From: Hybos culiciformis
Lineage: Eukaryota; Arthropoda; Insecta; Diptera; Hybotidae
NCBI GenBank assembly: GCA_964007475.1
Contig: OZ023273.1
Span: 98,994,533 to 99,058,532 of the forward strand
DNA length: 64,000 nucleotides
Direction of reading: 5' to 3'
Shown here: one piece after another, positions 13,401 to 24,885 of the stretch
Position numbering within the stretch: position 1 is the stretch's first letter
Layout of the letters: every line of letters starts with the position of its first letter
The notes under the pieces: model-generated
What the model was told of the DNA's origin: nothing
Seen by the model: the letters and a program-made list of their open reading frames with translations, nothing else
Databases searched by the model: none
Made by a program: the position numbers and the translations under genes

Positions 13401-15245
13401 AATTTCAATAGAATAAAAAGAAAAAAAATTTAAATTCTACATTTTTCTGAGTTTATGTACCGATCGAAGTACATTATGTATAAAAGTATTAAAATATTAG
13501 ATATGCGAAAAACTATTTTGATCTCGACCCTGCTTTCTAATCTTAATCACTGACTGAATGAGAATACTATTTGGGCATATAGGTATAAATATGTATATTA
13601 CAATATGTATTTATGTTTCTCAATTTGAAAATATTTTTTTTTTCCAAAAAAAAAAATTTAATAAATGGTAACAAATTTTTAGACAAGTTTATTTTTTTAT
13701 GCTTGTGTAGAATTATAAAATGTTATTGCTATATACAGACTTTTAAAAGTTTGTGTGAGTCAGACCGATTATGAGGCGGTCACTAATCTTTGTAAAACAG
13801 TACAGGTATGTAAATATATATATACTCGTATAAATATTTATTTTTTGATATTATATTATTAATGAGAATTGCGATTAATGAATATTCTCAACCGTAATTA
13901 CTTTCAATTTCCATTACGAAGAATCTTAACTAAATTTTTTAATTTTTTTCACATTTTTAAGCTTAGTATACATTTTTAAGCTTTGTAGGTACACAAAATT
14001 TCATTTCCTATAGCATTTAAATAAATCAAAAATAAATAAAACTTTTATTATCTTGAGAAGATACAAAAGACCATATTCATGTCATATCTTAGTAGTTATG
14101 TGCATTGTACACAGTTTTAAACACTGATAAAATATATATAAAAAAGTTATTATCTTGATAAGATATTCAAAAACCATAAATATATTATATATATTGGAAT
14201 TGCACATACATAAATGTGCTTGTACAGTGTATATAATATTCTTTAAAACAGTGGTAATAAAAAAAATTATTAGTTACCTACTGAACTAGAGAAGATATCA
14301 TACCAAAAAGATTTTTGTAAATAGGTATAACGTTGCACTTATGATTTATTATCTACAATTTTAGCAAATATAGATAAATATAAATAAATACATAAATAAA
14401 TAAATTTTTAATTTCTTCGTTTCTGATTATAAATTTACGGGCATTAATAAAATATAATCATCTGTAGGAAAATTATTAATAAAAATAACGAATTATCTGA
14501 AGGACATCATAAAACTGTATGTTATTATATATATAGATCACCTAATAAAGTAAAATTCATTAACATAATTGTTGTTTTGATATATATGTGCGCACACTAT
14601 GTATATTATTTCTTGGTGAATACGACAGGCCTACAAATTGCAAGAAATATAAAGCAATGAAGCAAACACTTTATTTGAAGAATTTGTGAAAGAAAACAAC
14701 AATTAATACCTTTTTAAAAATTAATAAAAAAATACGCTATAAAACTTTTTAGTATATTATGATTATGAATCATTGCCAAACCTGTAGAAGACATGTACAC
14801 AACATAAATTATGAAAAAAAAAAAATTAACCTTGGCATATATTTTTCGAAGAATTTTCATTATATGGAAATTTTTATCCATTGACTTTTCCTTGTTTTGT
14901 ATTTATATACATAATATACGTTTATGATTATATTTATGTGTATATTGTGTTATCAATAAAAATAGTATGTAGATATTTTTAATTTTTTTTTATATTATTT
15001 CAGGAAAATTAATTTTATATGTTTAAAAATAAATTTAAGATATTTTCTTCTACACAGTAAAATGTATAAGGCGAGCAAAATGTCTACCTTATGTCTAAAC
15101 AAACAATCTAAATATATCTACATGGTACAATTATATATGAAAGAGAATAAAAATGTTAATATCGTATATATATTATTTTATAACATTGAACGAATAAAAA
15201 ATTTCCCTATTATTATTTTTTATAATTATATTTATTTTGTTTGGT
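10418..15245. other. Gene desert
   Basis: AT-rich sequence with many short A/T runs and no supported gene on either strand, apart from the dispersed repeat at 13000-13190. It ends at the assembly gap. Confidence 0.6.
13000..13190 (+). repeat. Dispersed repeat, two tandem diverged copies
   Basis: Two diverged copies of a unit of about 80 bp follow each other. Both contain TTAACATATG, then a CACCTCG block, then GATTTTGGGGT and a GTTAGGAGC or ATTAGAGGC end. A third, inverted copy lies at 42300-42420 in intron 1 of the G-alpha gene. The family is not recognised; it could be part of a SINE or a decayed MITE. Confidence 0.55.
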
Positions 15246-15445
15246 NNNNNNNNNNNNNNNNNNNNNNNNNNNNNNNNNNNNNNNNNNNNNNNNNNNNNNN
15301 NNNNNNNNNNNNNNNNNNNNNNNNNNNNNNNNNNNNNNNNNNNNNNNNNNNNNNNNNNNNNNNNNNNNNNNNNNNNNNNNNNNNNNNNNNNNNNNNNNNN
15401 NNNNNNNNNNNNNNNNNNNNNNNNNNNNNNNNNNNNNNNNNNNNN
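15246..15445. other. Assembly gap (200 N)
   Basis: Exactly 200 unknown bases. The round number suggests a placeholder for a gap of unknown length. A 16-bp tandem/inverted repeat begins about 100 bp to the right, which may have contributed to the assembly break. Confidence 0.99.
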
Positions 15446-15545
15446 TGGTTTTTAACTACGAAGTGGTTACAGTTAAAATATTAATAGTTAAAATTTTAAT
15501 ATTAAACGTAGTAATTTATTTTAACAAGCTTTAAAGATTTACCGT

Positions 15546-15930
15546 CAATTCAACGAAAACACAATTCAGCGAATACCCAATTCAACGAAAACACAATTCA
15601 TCGAAAACACAATTCATCGAAAACACAATTCAGCGAAAATTATAGACAGGTTGAGTTTGGTTAAAAAATCCCGGCGAACCCAACATGTCTATAATTTTCG
15701 GTGAATTGGTTTTCGGCGACTTTTTAACCGAACTCAATGTCTATCATTTTCGGTTAATTGTGTTTTCGGTGAACCCAACTTGTCTATAATTTTCTGTGAA
15801 TTGTGTTTTCAACAATTTTTTAACCGTACTCAATCTATCAATAATTTTCAGTGAATTGTGTTTTCGGTGAATTATGTTTTCGATGAATTGTGTTATCGGT
15901 TAATTGTGCTTTTGGTTAATTAACGCGACA
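15546..15930. repeat. 16-bp minisatellite arranged as a foldback
   Basis: The left part (about 15546-15645) is at least five head-to-tail units of ACACAATTCANCGAAA. The right part (about 15690-15920) carries the same unit in the opposite orientation, as TTTTCGGTGAATTGTG variants. Spacers contain TGTCTATAATTTTC and TTTTTAACCGAACTCAA. The whole is a large imperfect inverted structure about 100 bp from the assembly gap. It is probably a satellite-bearing non-autonomous transposon, but no ends were recognised. Confidence 0.7.
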
Positions 15931-18819
15931 CGAACTATAAAATATATTTTTTAAATAAACTGTAGTATAAAAATATTGACTGAAACATTCTGAAAAAGAA
16001 AACTCTTAAGTAGAAAATGCACTGAAAATGTCCATAAATCATATCGTAATATAAAAACGTCACTCTAAGTAAATAAAAAAGCTGACGATGACGACTTTTT
16101 TATATTTATTGCCATATATTCAATATTTACAAAACAATTAAATTTTTACTTTCATTTAATTTTGAAAAATAAATATTTTTGGTTTTCATTGATTGAACAA
16201 AATAAGTTGTCTTTAATTTTGCATTTCAATCGAGCTCTAAAACCCCCCAAAGTGAAAAATTAGAAAACAGAAATGCATGTAAAATTCTTGAAAAATTAGG
16301 AGTTTACGGTGGTGGTTATATATAAAATAATTACAAATTTAAAGTTCTCGAAATGTGAAATTTATAAATTAAAGTAATTTTCGAATTGAACCTGAACTTT
16401 CTAGAAGTGTCTCTTAGTGCTTTAAAATATATCTCAAATGTAAATTTATTCTTGATCATGCAAGGACATTGAAATAATTATTATAAACTGTATTCATAAA
16501 TAATTAAAGTCGGAATTTAAATCAGTTTCAAAAACATTATCAAACAAAGATAAGCAGTTTATTTTTATATTTAATAAACTCGAAAATAGATTAACAAACC
16601 ACACACAAGTTCATCAAATAAAAGTTGTTTTGCAATTCGCTTATCTGTCCGATGAGATCTTTTAGAAGTCGCGGCAAAAATAAGTGCATCAAAATATATA
16701 CGATTCATTAGAATCTATGTAGAATTAGATAATTAAATAAAATCAATAAAAAAATCTAAATACAGAAATATTCAAGTACAAAGAGGACATCAAAAATTTC
16801 ACCAAAAATTAATATTTTTTGTTCCATCGATATTGAAGTATAACCGCCAGATTTTTTCAAACCCAAAAATTTCTTTTCAACTTTTTCATTTATGATTTCC
16901 CACTTTTATGTTTAATTAAAATTAAATTGCTGTTAATAAAGAATTGCAGTAAAATCATAGACATATAGTTATCTAACAATTGAATAAAGAAATTATTTAT
17001 ACATTCTGTCTTCAAAAATCCTTGACTACATCTATTTGGTTAGAATAGTAAACAGAAAGAAACTACATAAAATAATTCAATTACTAAAAACTTTCATAAG
17101 TTTCAGCCAAAAATGTTTGTTAAATAACAGGCTGTTGACATTTGTGTGCGAAACAGCCCTAACAGATCATTGATTCTTTCTATGAATTAATAAAAAGATT
17201 TATGTTATTAGTATAGAAATTTTATAATATATAGAGAAAACATAAATTTACTATAGATTAACATAATAATAATAGTTATATTAATTTTTACCATATTTAA
17301 AATTTATAAAGGTAGATAATGTTATTAAACAGGGTGCTGTTATTATTAACTAACTGTTTAACAAAAATTAATTATTGAACCCATGATACAATTTAAGTAC
17401 ATATCTTACCTTTCAAATAATCCAGCTATCAAATAAATATCCCAATTTTTTAATTAGTTTTAATTTTATAAATTAAAACTTTTATTGATTTTTTTTATAA
17501 AAAAAAAATTCTGCTGACAATTTTAAATAACAATTATTTTTTTTTTTTTGTTAAAAAAATATATGTTAATTCTTTTTTTTTTTTTAATTTTTTATTCAAT
17601 TTTTTATTTAATTTTTATAAAGTTACAATGAACTCAAATTTTCCGAAAATGAATAATGAAACAAAATTAAAGTTTATATTAAATGTGTAGAAAATTTTTC
17701 TTCTGTTAAATTTTTCTAACAGAAAAATGTAGCAACAACAAACAAGAAATTATAACAAAAAAAAAATTGTTTTACATTTTATTTATATTTGCGCCAAAGA
17801 AGGCAACCGTTGAAAATAATTTTTTTTGTGTATTTTAGGCCACCCTCAAATTAAAATTATGATTCTTTTTTTTTTTTTGCATTCAAAAAGAATAAATTAT
17901 TTAGAAATTTATTTGTATTTTATATAGTTTTTTTTTTTTTTTATAAAAAAAATTATAAACAAATTTTTTATTCTCCTATTTTTAATTTAATTGAATCTCT
18001 GTGTTAAATTTATCATGAAAATAAATGTAATGAAAATGCCATTAGTGTTATATGTAAAAATTTCGATTTAACAATCATTTTTTTTTTTTTTATTTATTTA
18101 ACGTTGTTATAGTTTAGTTTTATGGATTAACTAAAATGAAATGTCTTGTGAACCATAACAAATTATTTTGTTTAAAAACAAAAATAATAATAATAATATT
18201 TGCACTTCAAAATAACTACACATATATGCATGCATATATATTAAAAAATTATATATCTTTATTGTACAATATTTATCTTATTGTTTATACGCTCCATAAA
18301 TAGACAGAGCAAAAATAAAAGCTAAAGTTTGCCAAATTTTCAATTAAAAATGTTTACTTAAGAGCGGAAGAAAAAAAAAATTAGTTTTTTTCCAATATAT
18401 TAATTAATATACTCGTATTAAATTCGTTAATAAAACAAAAAATTAATAACTCTTTCTTCGCGCGCGCAGAACATTTTTAAACAAAGACCGATTACTAACT
18501 GACTAACAAAAAATTAATATACATCTGATCAAAATAACAATATTATTATTATTATACTTTTTTTTATATTATTTTTACTACTCACGAAAATTGTACGTCA
18601 ATGATTTCATGGAAATATTATTCACATTAAAAAAAAAAAATTTTTTTTTTTTATTTCTTTAGGAAAAAAAAAGATACAACATTATTTTATATACTAAAAA
18701 GTGTAGTATGAACCATTTTTATAGTGATATTAAAAAATTGTTTTAAGGTGTATCGAAATCTTATACAATAAAATTTTATACAAAAAAATAATAAAATACG
18801 AAAATTTATATGAAAACTA
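15931..18819. other. No gene recognised
   Basis: AT-rich DNA with many long T and A runs, especially at 17400-18700. No frame, RNA gene or clear transposon end is visible. Confidence 0.6.
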
Positions 18820-18829
18820 TTGAAAACCG

Positions 18830-19243
18830 AAGGGAAAAAACGGGATGTGTGGCCTAAAATTAATTTTGTTTTTCAATATATTCTTCAGCTAGTTCAACGC
18901 ATACAACGTTTTTCTAATAGTTTTATATCATGTTTTGTAATGATCGGTTTTGTAAAGACTCAACCGAAAAACCCTTTTCACAAGGGAATTTTTCCAGGTT
19001 GGCAATCATAATGAAGCCAAATCTGCTGAATAGGGTAAATGATCAATAAAATCATTCAATTCCTTGATTTATAAGTTAATCTTTTTTTATCCTATAATTT
19101 CTATAGTCAACACTTTTGTGAGCCGGTGCATTGTTTTGATGAGCCCGTGCTTTGTTTTGATGAAACCACATCCTTTTTCCATTTTTTTTTATCAAATCGA
19201 ACCTACAAGTTGATATAATATTCTGAGTTAATTATTATACCTT
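18830..19243 (-). pseudogene. mariner transposase, C-terminal part (dead)
   Basis: On the minus strand this piece reads, with frameshifts and stops, through an NSEYYINL block near 19220, then NNAPAHKS near 19130, then a NLEKFPCEKGFF block like the NLKKxLxGKRF of mariner, and an IKLLEKRC block near the end. In mariner transposases QDNAPAHKS carries the second catalytic aspartate; here that residue reads as asparagine. The N-ward continuation is at 22372-22640, and the gypsy element at 19244-22367 interrupts the two. Confidence 0.7.
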
Positions 19244-19356
19244 TGTAGTGGTTCATTTTTTAATTTTAAAGTTAATTTTATTAATTCTAATTTTTAATCA
19301 TATGAACATTTTAATAATTGTAAGAAAATTTATATTATTTGTTATAATAATATTCC
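19244..19356 (+). repeat. 5' LTR, truncated
   Basis: It begins TGTAGTGGTTCATT and matches the first ~113 bp of the 3' LTR with a few differences, up to ATTCCT. The last ~40 bp of the LTR are absent, consistent with a deletion that also removed the 5' internal region. Confidence 0.7.
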
Positions 19357-19872
19357 TTCATCTAATCGTGTCAAAATTATTTCAGAATTTCCTCACAGAA
19401 AAAATAAATTAGAATAATTGACTAAATAAATCAGCTTTCTTTAATTTAATTAATGTTTTAAACAAATTAATTAATTCAATAGTTGAAAAAAAAATTAAAA
19501 CTAAATGATTTTTCTAACGAAAATTCATTGATTTAAGTTTTAAAATACAAATAATTAACTGAAAGAATTAATAAATTCAATAGTTGTTTTTAACAATTCA
19601 TTTATTTGAAATATTAAAAGAAATTTGTTAAAACTAAAATTAAGGTAAATTTTGAAATTATCTAAACATTCTGTGATTCAGCAAATTTAATTATTGGATT
19701 TGAAATAAATATTTCAATATATCAACTACAAAAATAATAGAATTGTACAGTAACATTCTTTGACAATTGTAGAATTTTTCATAGAAACCGATTTTATATT
19801 GTCTATTAATACATTGTTGTATATCACTGACATAGCTCAGTGGAAGAAAGACTATATCACATTAAACACAGA

Positions 19873-19983
19873 AGGTTAAGCAACATCTCGTAGTGATAGA
19901 ACTTAGATGGGTGACCGACCAAAAAAGCTAAAAAAAAAAAAAGCAACGTCTCGTAGTGATAGTATTTAGATGTGTGACCAACC
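19873..19983 (+). ncRNA. 5S-rRNA-like SINE fragments (two, not functional)
   Basis: The stretch 19873-19920 reads GGTTAAGCAACATCTCG and TTAGATGGGTGACCGACC, which matches the 3' half of 5S rRNA including its internal control box. A second diverged copy is at 19942-19983 with an A-rich tail after it (to about 20053). Just upstream, TAGCTCAGTGG (19834-19844) resembles a tRNA A box. The acceptor half of 5S rRNA is missing, so this is not a working gene. It is best read as a 5S-derived (SINE3-like) retroposon remnant inside the deleted gypsy element. Confidence 0.55.
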
Positions 19984-20394
19984 AAAAAAGTTTAAAAAAA
20001 AACCAAAAAAAGAAAAAAAAAAAAAACCAAAAAAAAAATAAAAAAAAACATTTGAGTTGTTTTTTGTATTTGAGGGGTCAAAAACGGATAATGCAAATTA
20101 GATATTTCATTTAAATTAGTAACAAATACAATGCTTATAGTTATAAAAATCACTTATTTCAAATATATGATTTGATTAAACATTTAATTAATTTAACAAG
20201 TTTTTTTTAACTGAATCAAATGTATATAATACATTTTTTATTTAATGTTTCAACAAAACAAATAATTACGATTTGTAGCAAATCATTTAATTAAGAATAG
20301 CTGGCGCAATTAAACAGTTTAAATGGCTAAAATTCAATCACAAACATAAGATGATTTTATTTAAAGTTTAGATAAAGAGGCTACTCTTTTTTTT

Positions 20395-22191
20395 CTGTGC
20401 TACACCTTCTTCAATTAAACATATTCAACAATTTGTTGAAATGGTGAATTGTTATCATAGATTCATACCATCATTAGCTTATTTACTTGCACCTATTTAT
20501 GATCATCTTACAAAATTAACTAATCAAAAGAAATCTTCAAAAATCCCTTTTTCTTGGCCTGAATTTTGTAATGTAAATTTCAATCAAATTAAACAGAATC
20601 TGTCTGAAACTTCTTTGATGCTTCTAATGTTGCAGTTGGAGCAGTTCTTCAACAAATTAATAATAATAATAGTTTGCCTATTGCTTTCTTTTCAAAAAAA
20701 CTTTCTGATACTGAAAAAAAATATTCCGCTTTTGACAGAGAACTTTTAGCAATTTATTTATCTATCAAACATTTTCGATCATTCTTAGAAAGGAACGAAT
20801 TTACAGTTTTTACAGATCATAAACCTCTTATTTTCGCTTTATCATCCAAAGCTGAACGCAGTCCGCGTCAAGCACGTCATTTGGATTATATTGTTCAATT
20901 TACCTCAGACATTCGTCACATTAAAGGTAAAGATAACGTCATTGCTAATACTCTTTCTCGAATTGAAGATTCCATAAATGCATCTGAAATCAATTCTAAA
21001 TTTGATCTTGTTACTATGCTCAACAACAAAATTCTGATTCCGAACTTCAACAACTTTTAACTTCTCATAAAAATAATTCAAAATTTATTCTTCAACAACT
21101 TACTTTATCAAATTCAAAAACCAAACTTTGGTATGAAATTTCCACAAACAGACCTCGACCGTATATTCCATTTTCATTCCGTAAAAACATTTTTAATTCT
21201 TTACATAATTTATCTCATCCCGGTATTCGTGCTACTCGAAAAATTACTTCACCTAAATATTTTTGGCTATTTATGAATCTCAATATTAATCAGTGGTCTA
21301 AAAATTGTTTGAATTGTCAATTAGATTAAAATTTATCGTCATACTAAACCCCTTTCTGGTACTTTTCCGCTTCCTTCAGGTAGATTTCAAAATATTCATA
21401 TGGACATTGTTGGTCGTCTATCACCATCTAAAGGATGTTCATACATTTTAACCATTGTTGATAGTTTCACACGTTGGCCCGAAGCTTATCCTATTTCTGA
21501 TATGACTTCTACTACTATTGCTCATACCTTTTTCAATCAATATATTTTTCATTTTGGCGTTCCATTATCTTTAACAACCGACCAAGGTAGTCAATTTGAA
21601 TCAAAATTATTTGCAGAATTATCCGAATTATTAGGTACTCATAAAATTAGAACTATTTCTTATCATCCACAATCAAATGGTTTAGTAGAACGTTTTCATT
21701 GCCAACTTAAATCATCTTTGAACGCTCGTTGCAACACTATTAACTGGCATGATGAAGTTTTTATTATTCTTCTTGGCTTTAGAACCGCAGTTAATGAAGA
21801 TCTTAAGTATTCACCAGCTGAATTAGTTTACGGTGAAAATATTCGTGTTCCTAGTGAATTTTTCGTTTCAAATAATTTTCAAACTTTAGATCATTCACAA
21901 TTAGTTTCTCAATTACGTTCAAATTTTAGACATATTCGTCCAGTTCCAACTAAGAATAAATCGTATGATAAATTATATATTCCGAATGATTTACTTTCAA
22001 GCAAATTTGTTTTTGTCAAATCACATGAAGGTCGTTTTGAAGTCCTTCAACGTTTTGATAAATTTTTCAAAATTAATTTTAATGGTAAAATTAAACATGT
22101 ATCAATAGATCATTTAAAACCTGCACACTTTTCTCCTTCATCACAACATTCACTTCCATCTACAATACCTAAAGTTTCTTTTTCTTTATAA
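20395..22191 (+). pseudogene. gypsy pol remnant: RT tail, RNase H, integrase
   Basis: In order: the RT connection region with VNCYHRFIP (20441-20480); RNase H with DRELLAIY, TDHKPL and HIKGKDN (20674-21060); the integrase H2C2 finger with HNLSHPG and CLNC (about 21200-21330); then a long open frame 21400-22191 with the DDE core. In that core, MDIVG opens the domain, TTDQGSQF carries the second Asp, and HPQSNGLVERF carries the Glu. A KHVSIDHLKPAH motif lies near the C-terminus. Stops and frame changes near 20640, 21060 and 21330 break it. Integrase would insert the cDNA copy into chromosomal DNA. This copy cannot act alone because most of RT and all of gag are missing. Confidence 0.85.
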
Positions 22192-22214
22192 CTCTTTATC
22201 TGGTAGGAGGGTAT

Positions 22215-22367
22215 TTTAGTGGTTCATTTTTTAATTTTAAAGTTTATTTTATTAATTCTAATTTTTAATCATATGAACATTTTAATAATTGTAAGAAAAT
22301 TTATAGTATTTGTTATAATAGTATTCCTAAATAAGAAATATGAAACATAAAAATATCAACCATTATA
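22215..22367 (+). repeat. 3' LTR
   Basis: A 153-bp terminal repeat directly after the polypurine tract. It shares its first ~113 bp with 19244-19356 and ends AACCATTATA just before the CCTT duplication. Both LTRs differ at several bases, so the insertion is not very recent. Confidence 0.7.
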
Positions 22368-22371
22368 CCTT

Positions 22372-22640
22372 TCACAGGATAGTCTATAAGCAAAATTCCT
22401 TTTGCTTCCCAAAAAACTGATGTCGTAACTTTCCTTGCTGATGCAACCTCCTTTATCTTCTTTGATGCACTTGAACCAGCTTCTAACCATTGTTTTGATT
22501 GTTCTGAAAGTCTCTGACGTGTAGTGATAAATCCAAGTTTCGGTAATGGCTATGAATCGACACAAGAAATCAATTCGATTTAAAAAACTTTTCAACTTTC
22601 AAAATGTAATAAAAATATCAAAATTAAACGCTGATGTTGG
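22372..22640 (-). pseudogene. mariner transposase, catalytic-core part (dead)
   Basis: On the minus strand, 22595-22356 is open and reads FLCRFIAITETWIYHYTSE, matching the (D)ETWxHHYTPE region around the first catalytic aspartate of mariner transposases. Here the Asp of DETW is replaced. It continues to a GSKRNFAYRL block, as in the WDSKGIxLxDYL segment. The rest of the transposase lies beyond the nested gypsy element at 18830-19243. With both catalytic positions changed and frames broken, it is inactive. The N-terminal DNA-binding part and terminal repeats were not found. Confidence 0.75.
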
Positions 22641-23367
22641 AAATATTAAAAATTTAATGAACATGCTTTTATTATATTTATTCATCTTTTTTTATGAACT
22701 CTGTTTTTCTGTTAAATTTAGAAAATATTCTAGGTCCAGAAAAATAATTAGGAAATATTTCCAATCTAGATCAAGAATGGTCAATCGGTCGATTAATCGA
22801 ACCTATACTTCTAAAATCACTGTTATGAACAAAATAATTAAAAAAATAACTTTCCACTATGGATAAAAAATAAATGAGTTTGAACTCGGCTTCAGGATAA
22901 TACATATTTTTGATATTTGATGAATCTGTCATTCCTTTTCGGAAATGAGGAAGTTCAACAATAATATTCAAAAAAATTACTTTTTAGCTTGGGCTGTACG
23001 TTTTTATTTTCTGTATAACGTTCTTTCTGTCTCATTTTTCATTTTTCATTTTTTTAAATTTTGAAGGAACTTTGTTTTAAACTCAATGAGGAACAGATTG
23101 ACGCTGGAAAATGCATATGCTTGTATCAGATTAAAAATAACAACATACCAACCTAATTTAGAAAAATAGTGCAAGGATTTCAACATCAAGGACGTCATTA
23201 ATTATTAAACTTTTCTTTCAATATTATTATTTTTTTATTAATAATAAATTAATAAAAAATATGATTTAATAAAAAATACGAGTTAATTTTTTATCCATTT
23301 GCCCAATAGAGAATCGAAAGTATTGTAATTTACCCGCTCTCGAAAAAGGTTACCTATCACTGATTTA
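22641..23367. other. No gene recognised
   Basis: AT-rich sequence between two retrotransposon blocks. Short frames exist on both strands (for example 22771-22971 minus) but none resembles a known protein. Confidence 0.5.
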
Positions 23368-23460
23368 GATGCATCAGCGTGAATAATGAAATAATTTAGA
23401 TGCATCAGCGTGAATAATGAAATCATTTAGATGCATCAGCGTAAATAATGAAATCATTTA
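23368..23460. repeat. 31-bp tandem repeat, three copies
   Basis: Three head-to-tail units of 31 bp start with GATGCATCAGCGTGAATAATG. They differ at one or two bases, so the array is young. They lie beyond the truncated 3' end of the minus-strand gypsy pol. On the minus strand the unit contains HADAS, similar to the start of an RNase H domain, so the array may derive from that missing part of the element; this is inference. Confidence 0.8.
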
Positions 23461-23611
23461 GATGTTCTCACAATATTTCAATACAGACAAATACCAACAA
23501 AAAATGAAAAAAAATTTGTTTATCAACTTTTGTTTTTTTTTGCATTGTATTTTTTGCATTGTTTTTTTTTTTTGCATTGAATTTTGATGCATCTGTGTGC
23601 AATTCTGTTTC

Positions 23612-24815
23612 CTACCCATATTGGAATAATGTTAAAACAGGTCGTTCAGTAATAATTTCTTTTAATTTACAAAATGCAATGTCGTGGATGTCTTGAAATT
23701 CAAAATTTTTATTATTTTTTAGAAGATCGTATAACGGTTTTGATATTAACGCGAAATCTTTGATAAATTTGCGAAAATAACTCCCAAATCCTAAAAACTT
23801 CTGCAACTGATTGACATTTTTTAGTTGTTTGTATTTCATTACGTCATTCGTTTTCTTTTTTGATGCTCTTATCTTCCGTAGCCCAAAAATTCAATATTTC
23901 TTTGCAATAAACTACACTTTTCCCATTTGATATTCAATCCATTTTCACTAGCCACCTTCAATATTTGTTTTAACTTCATTACATTTTCTTCTTCGATAAC
24001 AGATGGAATTATGATATCATCCAGGTAAATAATAATTGTACCATCAGCAACGAAATCAGCAAAAATCATATTAATATATCTTTGAAAAATTGACGGACTA
24101 AAGCACAACCCAAAAGGAGTAACCTTAAATTCGTAGTGTCCACTAGATGTGACAAAAGCTGTATATTTTCGAGTTTCTTCAGACACTGGAACATGAAAAA
24201 AACCATTAGTTAAATCTAGACATGTAAATACCTGTTTTCCTTGAAGTGCATCTATATCGCTCTCAATATTTGGTAGCGGATAACGATCTTTTAATATATT
24301 TCTGTTCACGCGTCGATAATCGATACAAACTCTCTTGGTATTATCCTTCTTTGTTACTAGAACAATATTACTGGCAAACTCAGATCTACTTGGTCGGATT
24401 TTATTCTTACTTAGCCATTCCTTAATTTGCCGGCCGACTTCTCGTTGTTCACATGGTGGTAAGCGTCTAGGTCGTTGATTAATTGGCGTTTCATCTTTCA
24501 TTATAATTTTTAACTCGACTGGGGATTTTTTTTTCTTATCAGGCTTATAATTTGTAATTATTGTTTCTACTTCTTTTTCAATGCTTTTATTACTGATGTG
24601 ATGCAAATCTGGTATTTGGTCTTTTTCGTTACATAAATAATTACACATTGGTAAATTTTCCTAGCCATTATTGTTTTCAACTGCATTAAAATTATTTTTT
24701 TGATCATTCTTCTGTATTTGTTGAACAGTTTTTTTTTTACGTGTAAACCTTCTTCATTTATTTCAATCTCGGTTTGATTTATGAAACTTAAACCGATTAA
24801 TAAATCTTCTTGCAT
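23612..24815 (-). pseudogene. gypsy reverse transcriptase (frameshifted)
   Basis: Reverse transcriptase that would copy the element's RNA. The main open piece, 24648-23869, shows CIDYRRVNRN, FTCLDLTNGFFHVP (first catalytic Asp), TPFGLCFSPSIFQRYIN and the active-site box IIYLDDIII. The next piece, 23839-23612, in another frame, has QKFLGFGSYFRKFI and the start of the RNase H connection. The piece 24815-24567 covers the protease/RT linker. At least two frame changes break it. Confidence 0.85.
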
Positions 24816-24885
24816 TAATTTTGATGGAATTACGTAGCATTTATCATAGAACCAATAATTGTCAACAAAAATTCTAACCTCAAAT

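Larger units (their letters stand above)
19244..22367 (+). mobile_element. Ty3/gypsy LTR retrotransposon, internally deleted, nested in mariner
   Basis: The two related LTRs (19244 onward and 22215-22367) enclose only the last part of pol. gag, protease and most of reverse transcriptase are missing. The target duplication is CCTT (19240-19243 and 22368-22371). The outer LTR ends are TGTAGTGG and CCATTATA, the latter a two-step decay from the expected CCACTACA. A purine-rich tract GGTAGGAGGGTA (22202-22213) directly precedes the 3' LTR, as expected of a polypurine tract. Present length is 3.1 kb. The CsRn1-like clade is inferred from the integrase C-terminus (KHVSIDHLKPAH). Confidence 0.8.

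Noticed and set aside
15062..15534. Open frames running through the N stretch
   Set aside because: They are open only because N codons cannot be stops; there is no coding signal on either side.
18820..19011. A 63-codon plus-strand protein
   Set aside because: Antisense to the mariner transposase remnant.
19873..19983. A functional 5S rRNA gene
   Set aside because: Only the 3' half is present, in two diverged pieces with A-rich tails.
23368..23460. A CRISPR-like array
   Set aside because: The units are contiguous with no distinct spacers, and the DNA is animal.
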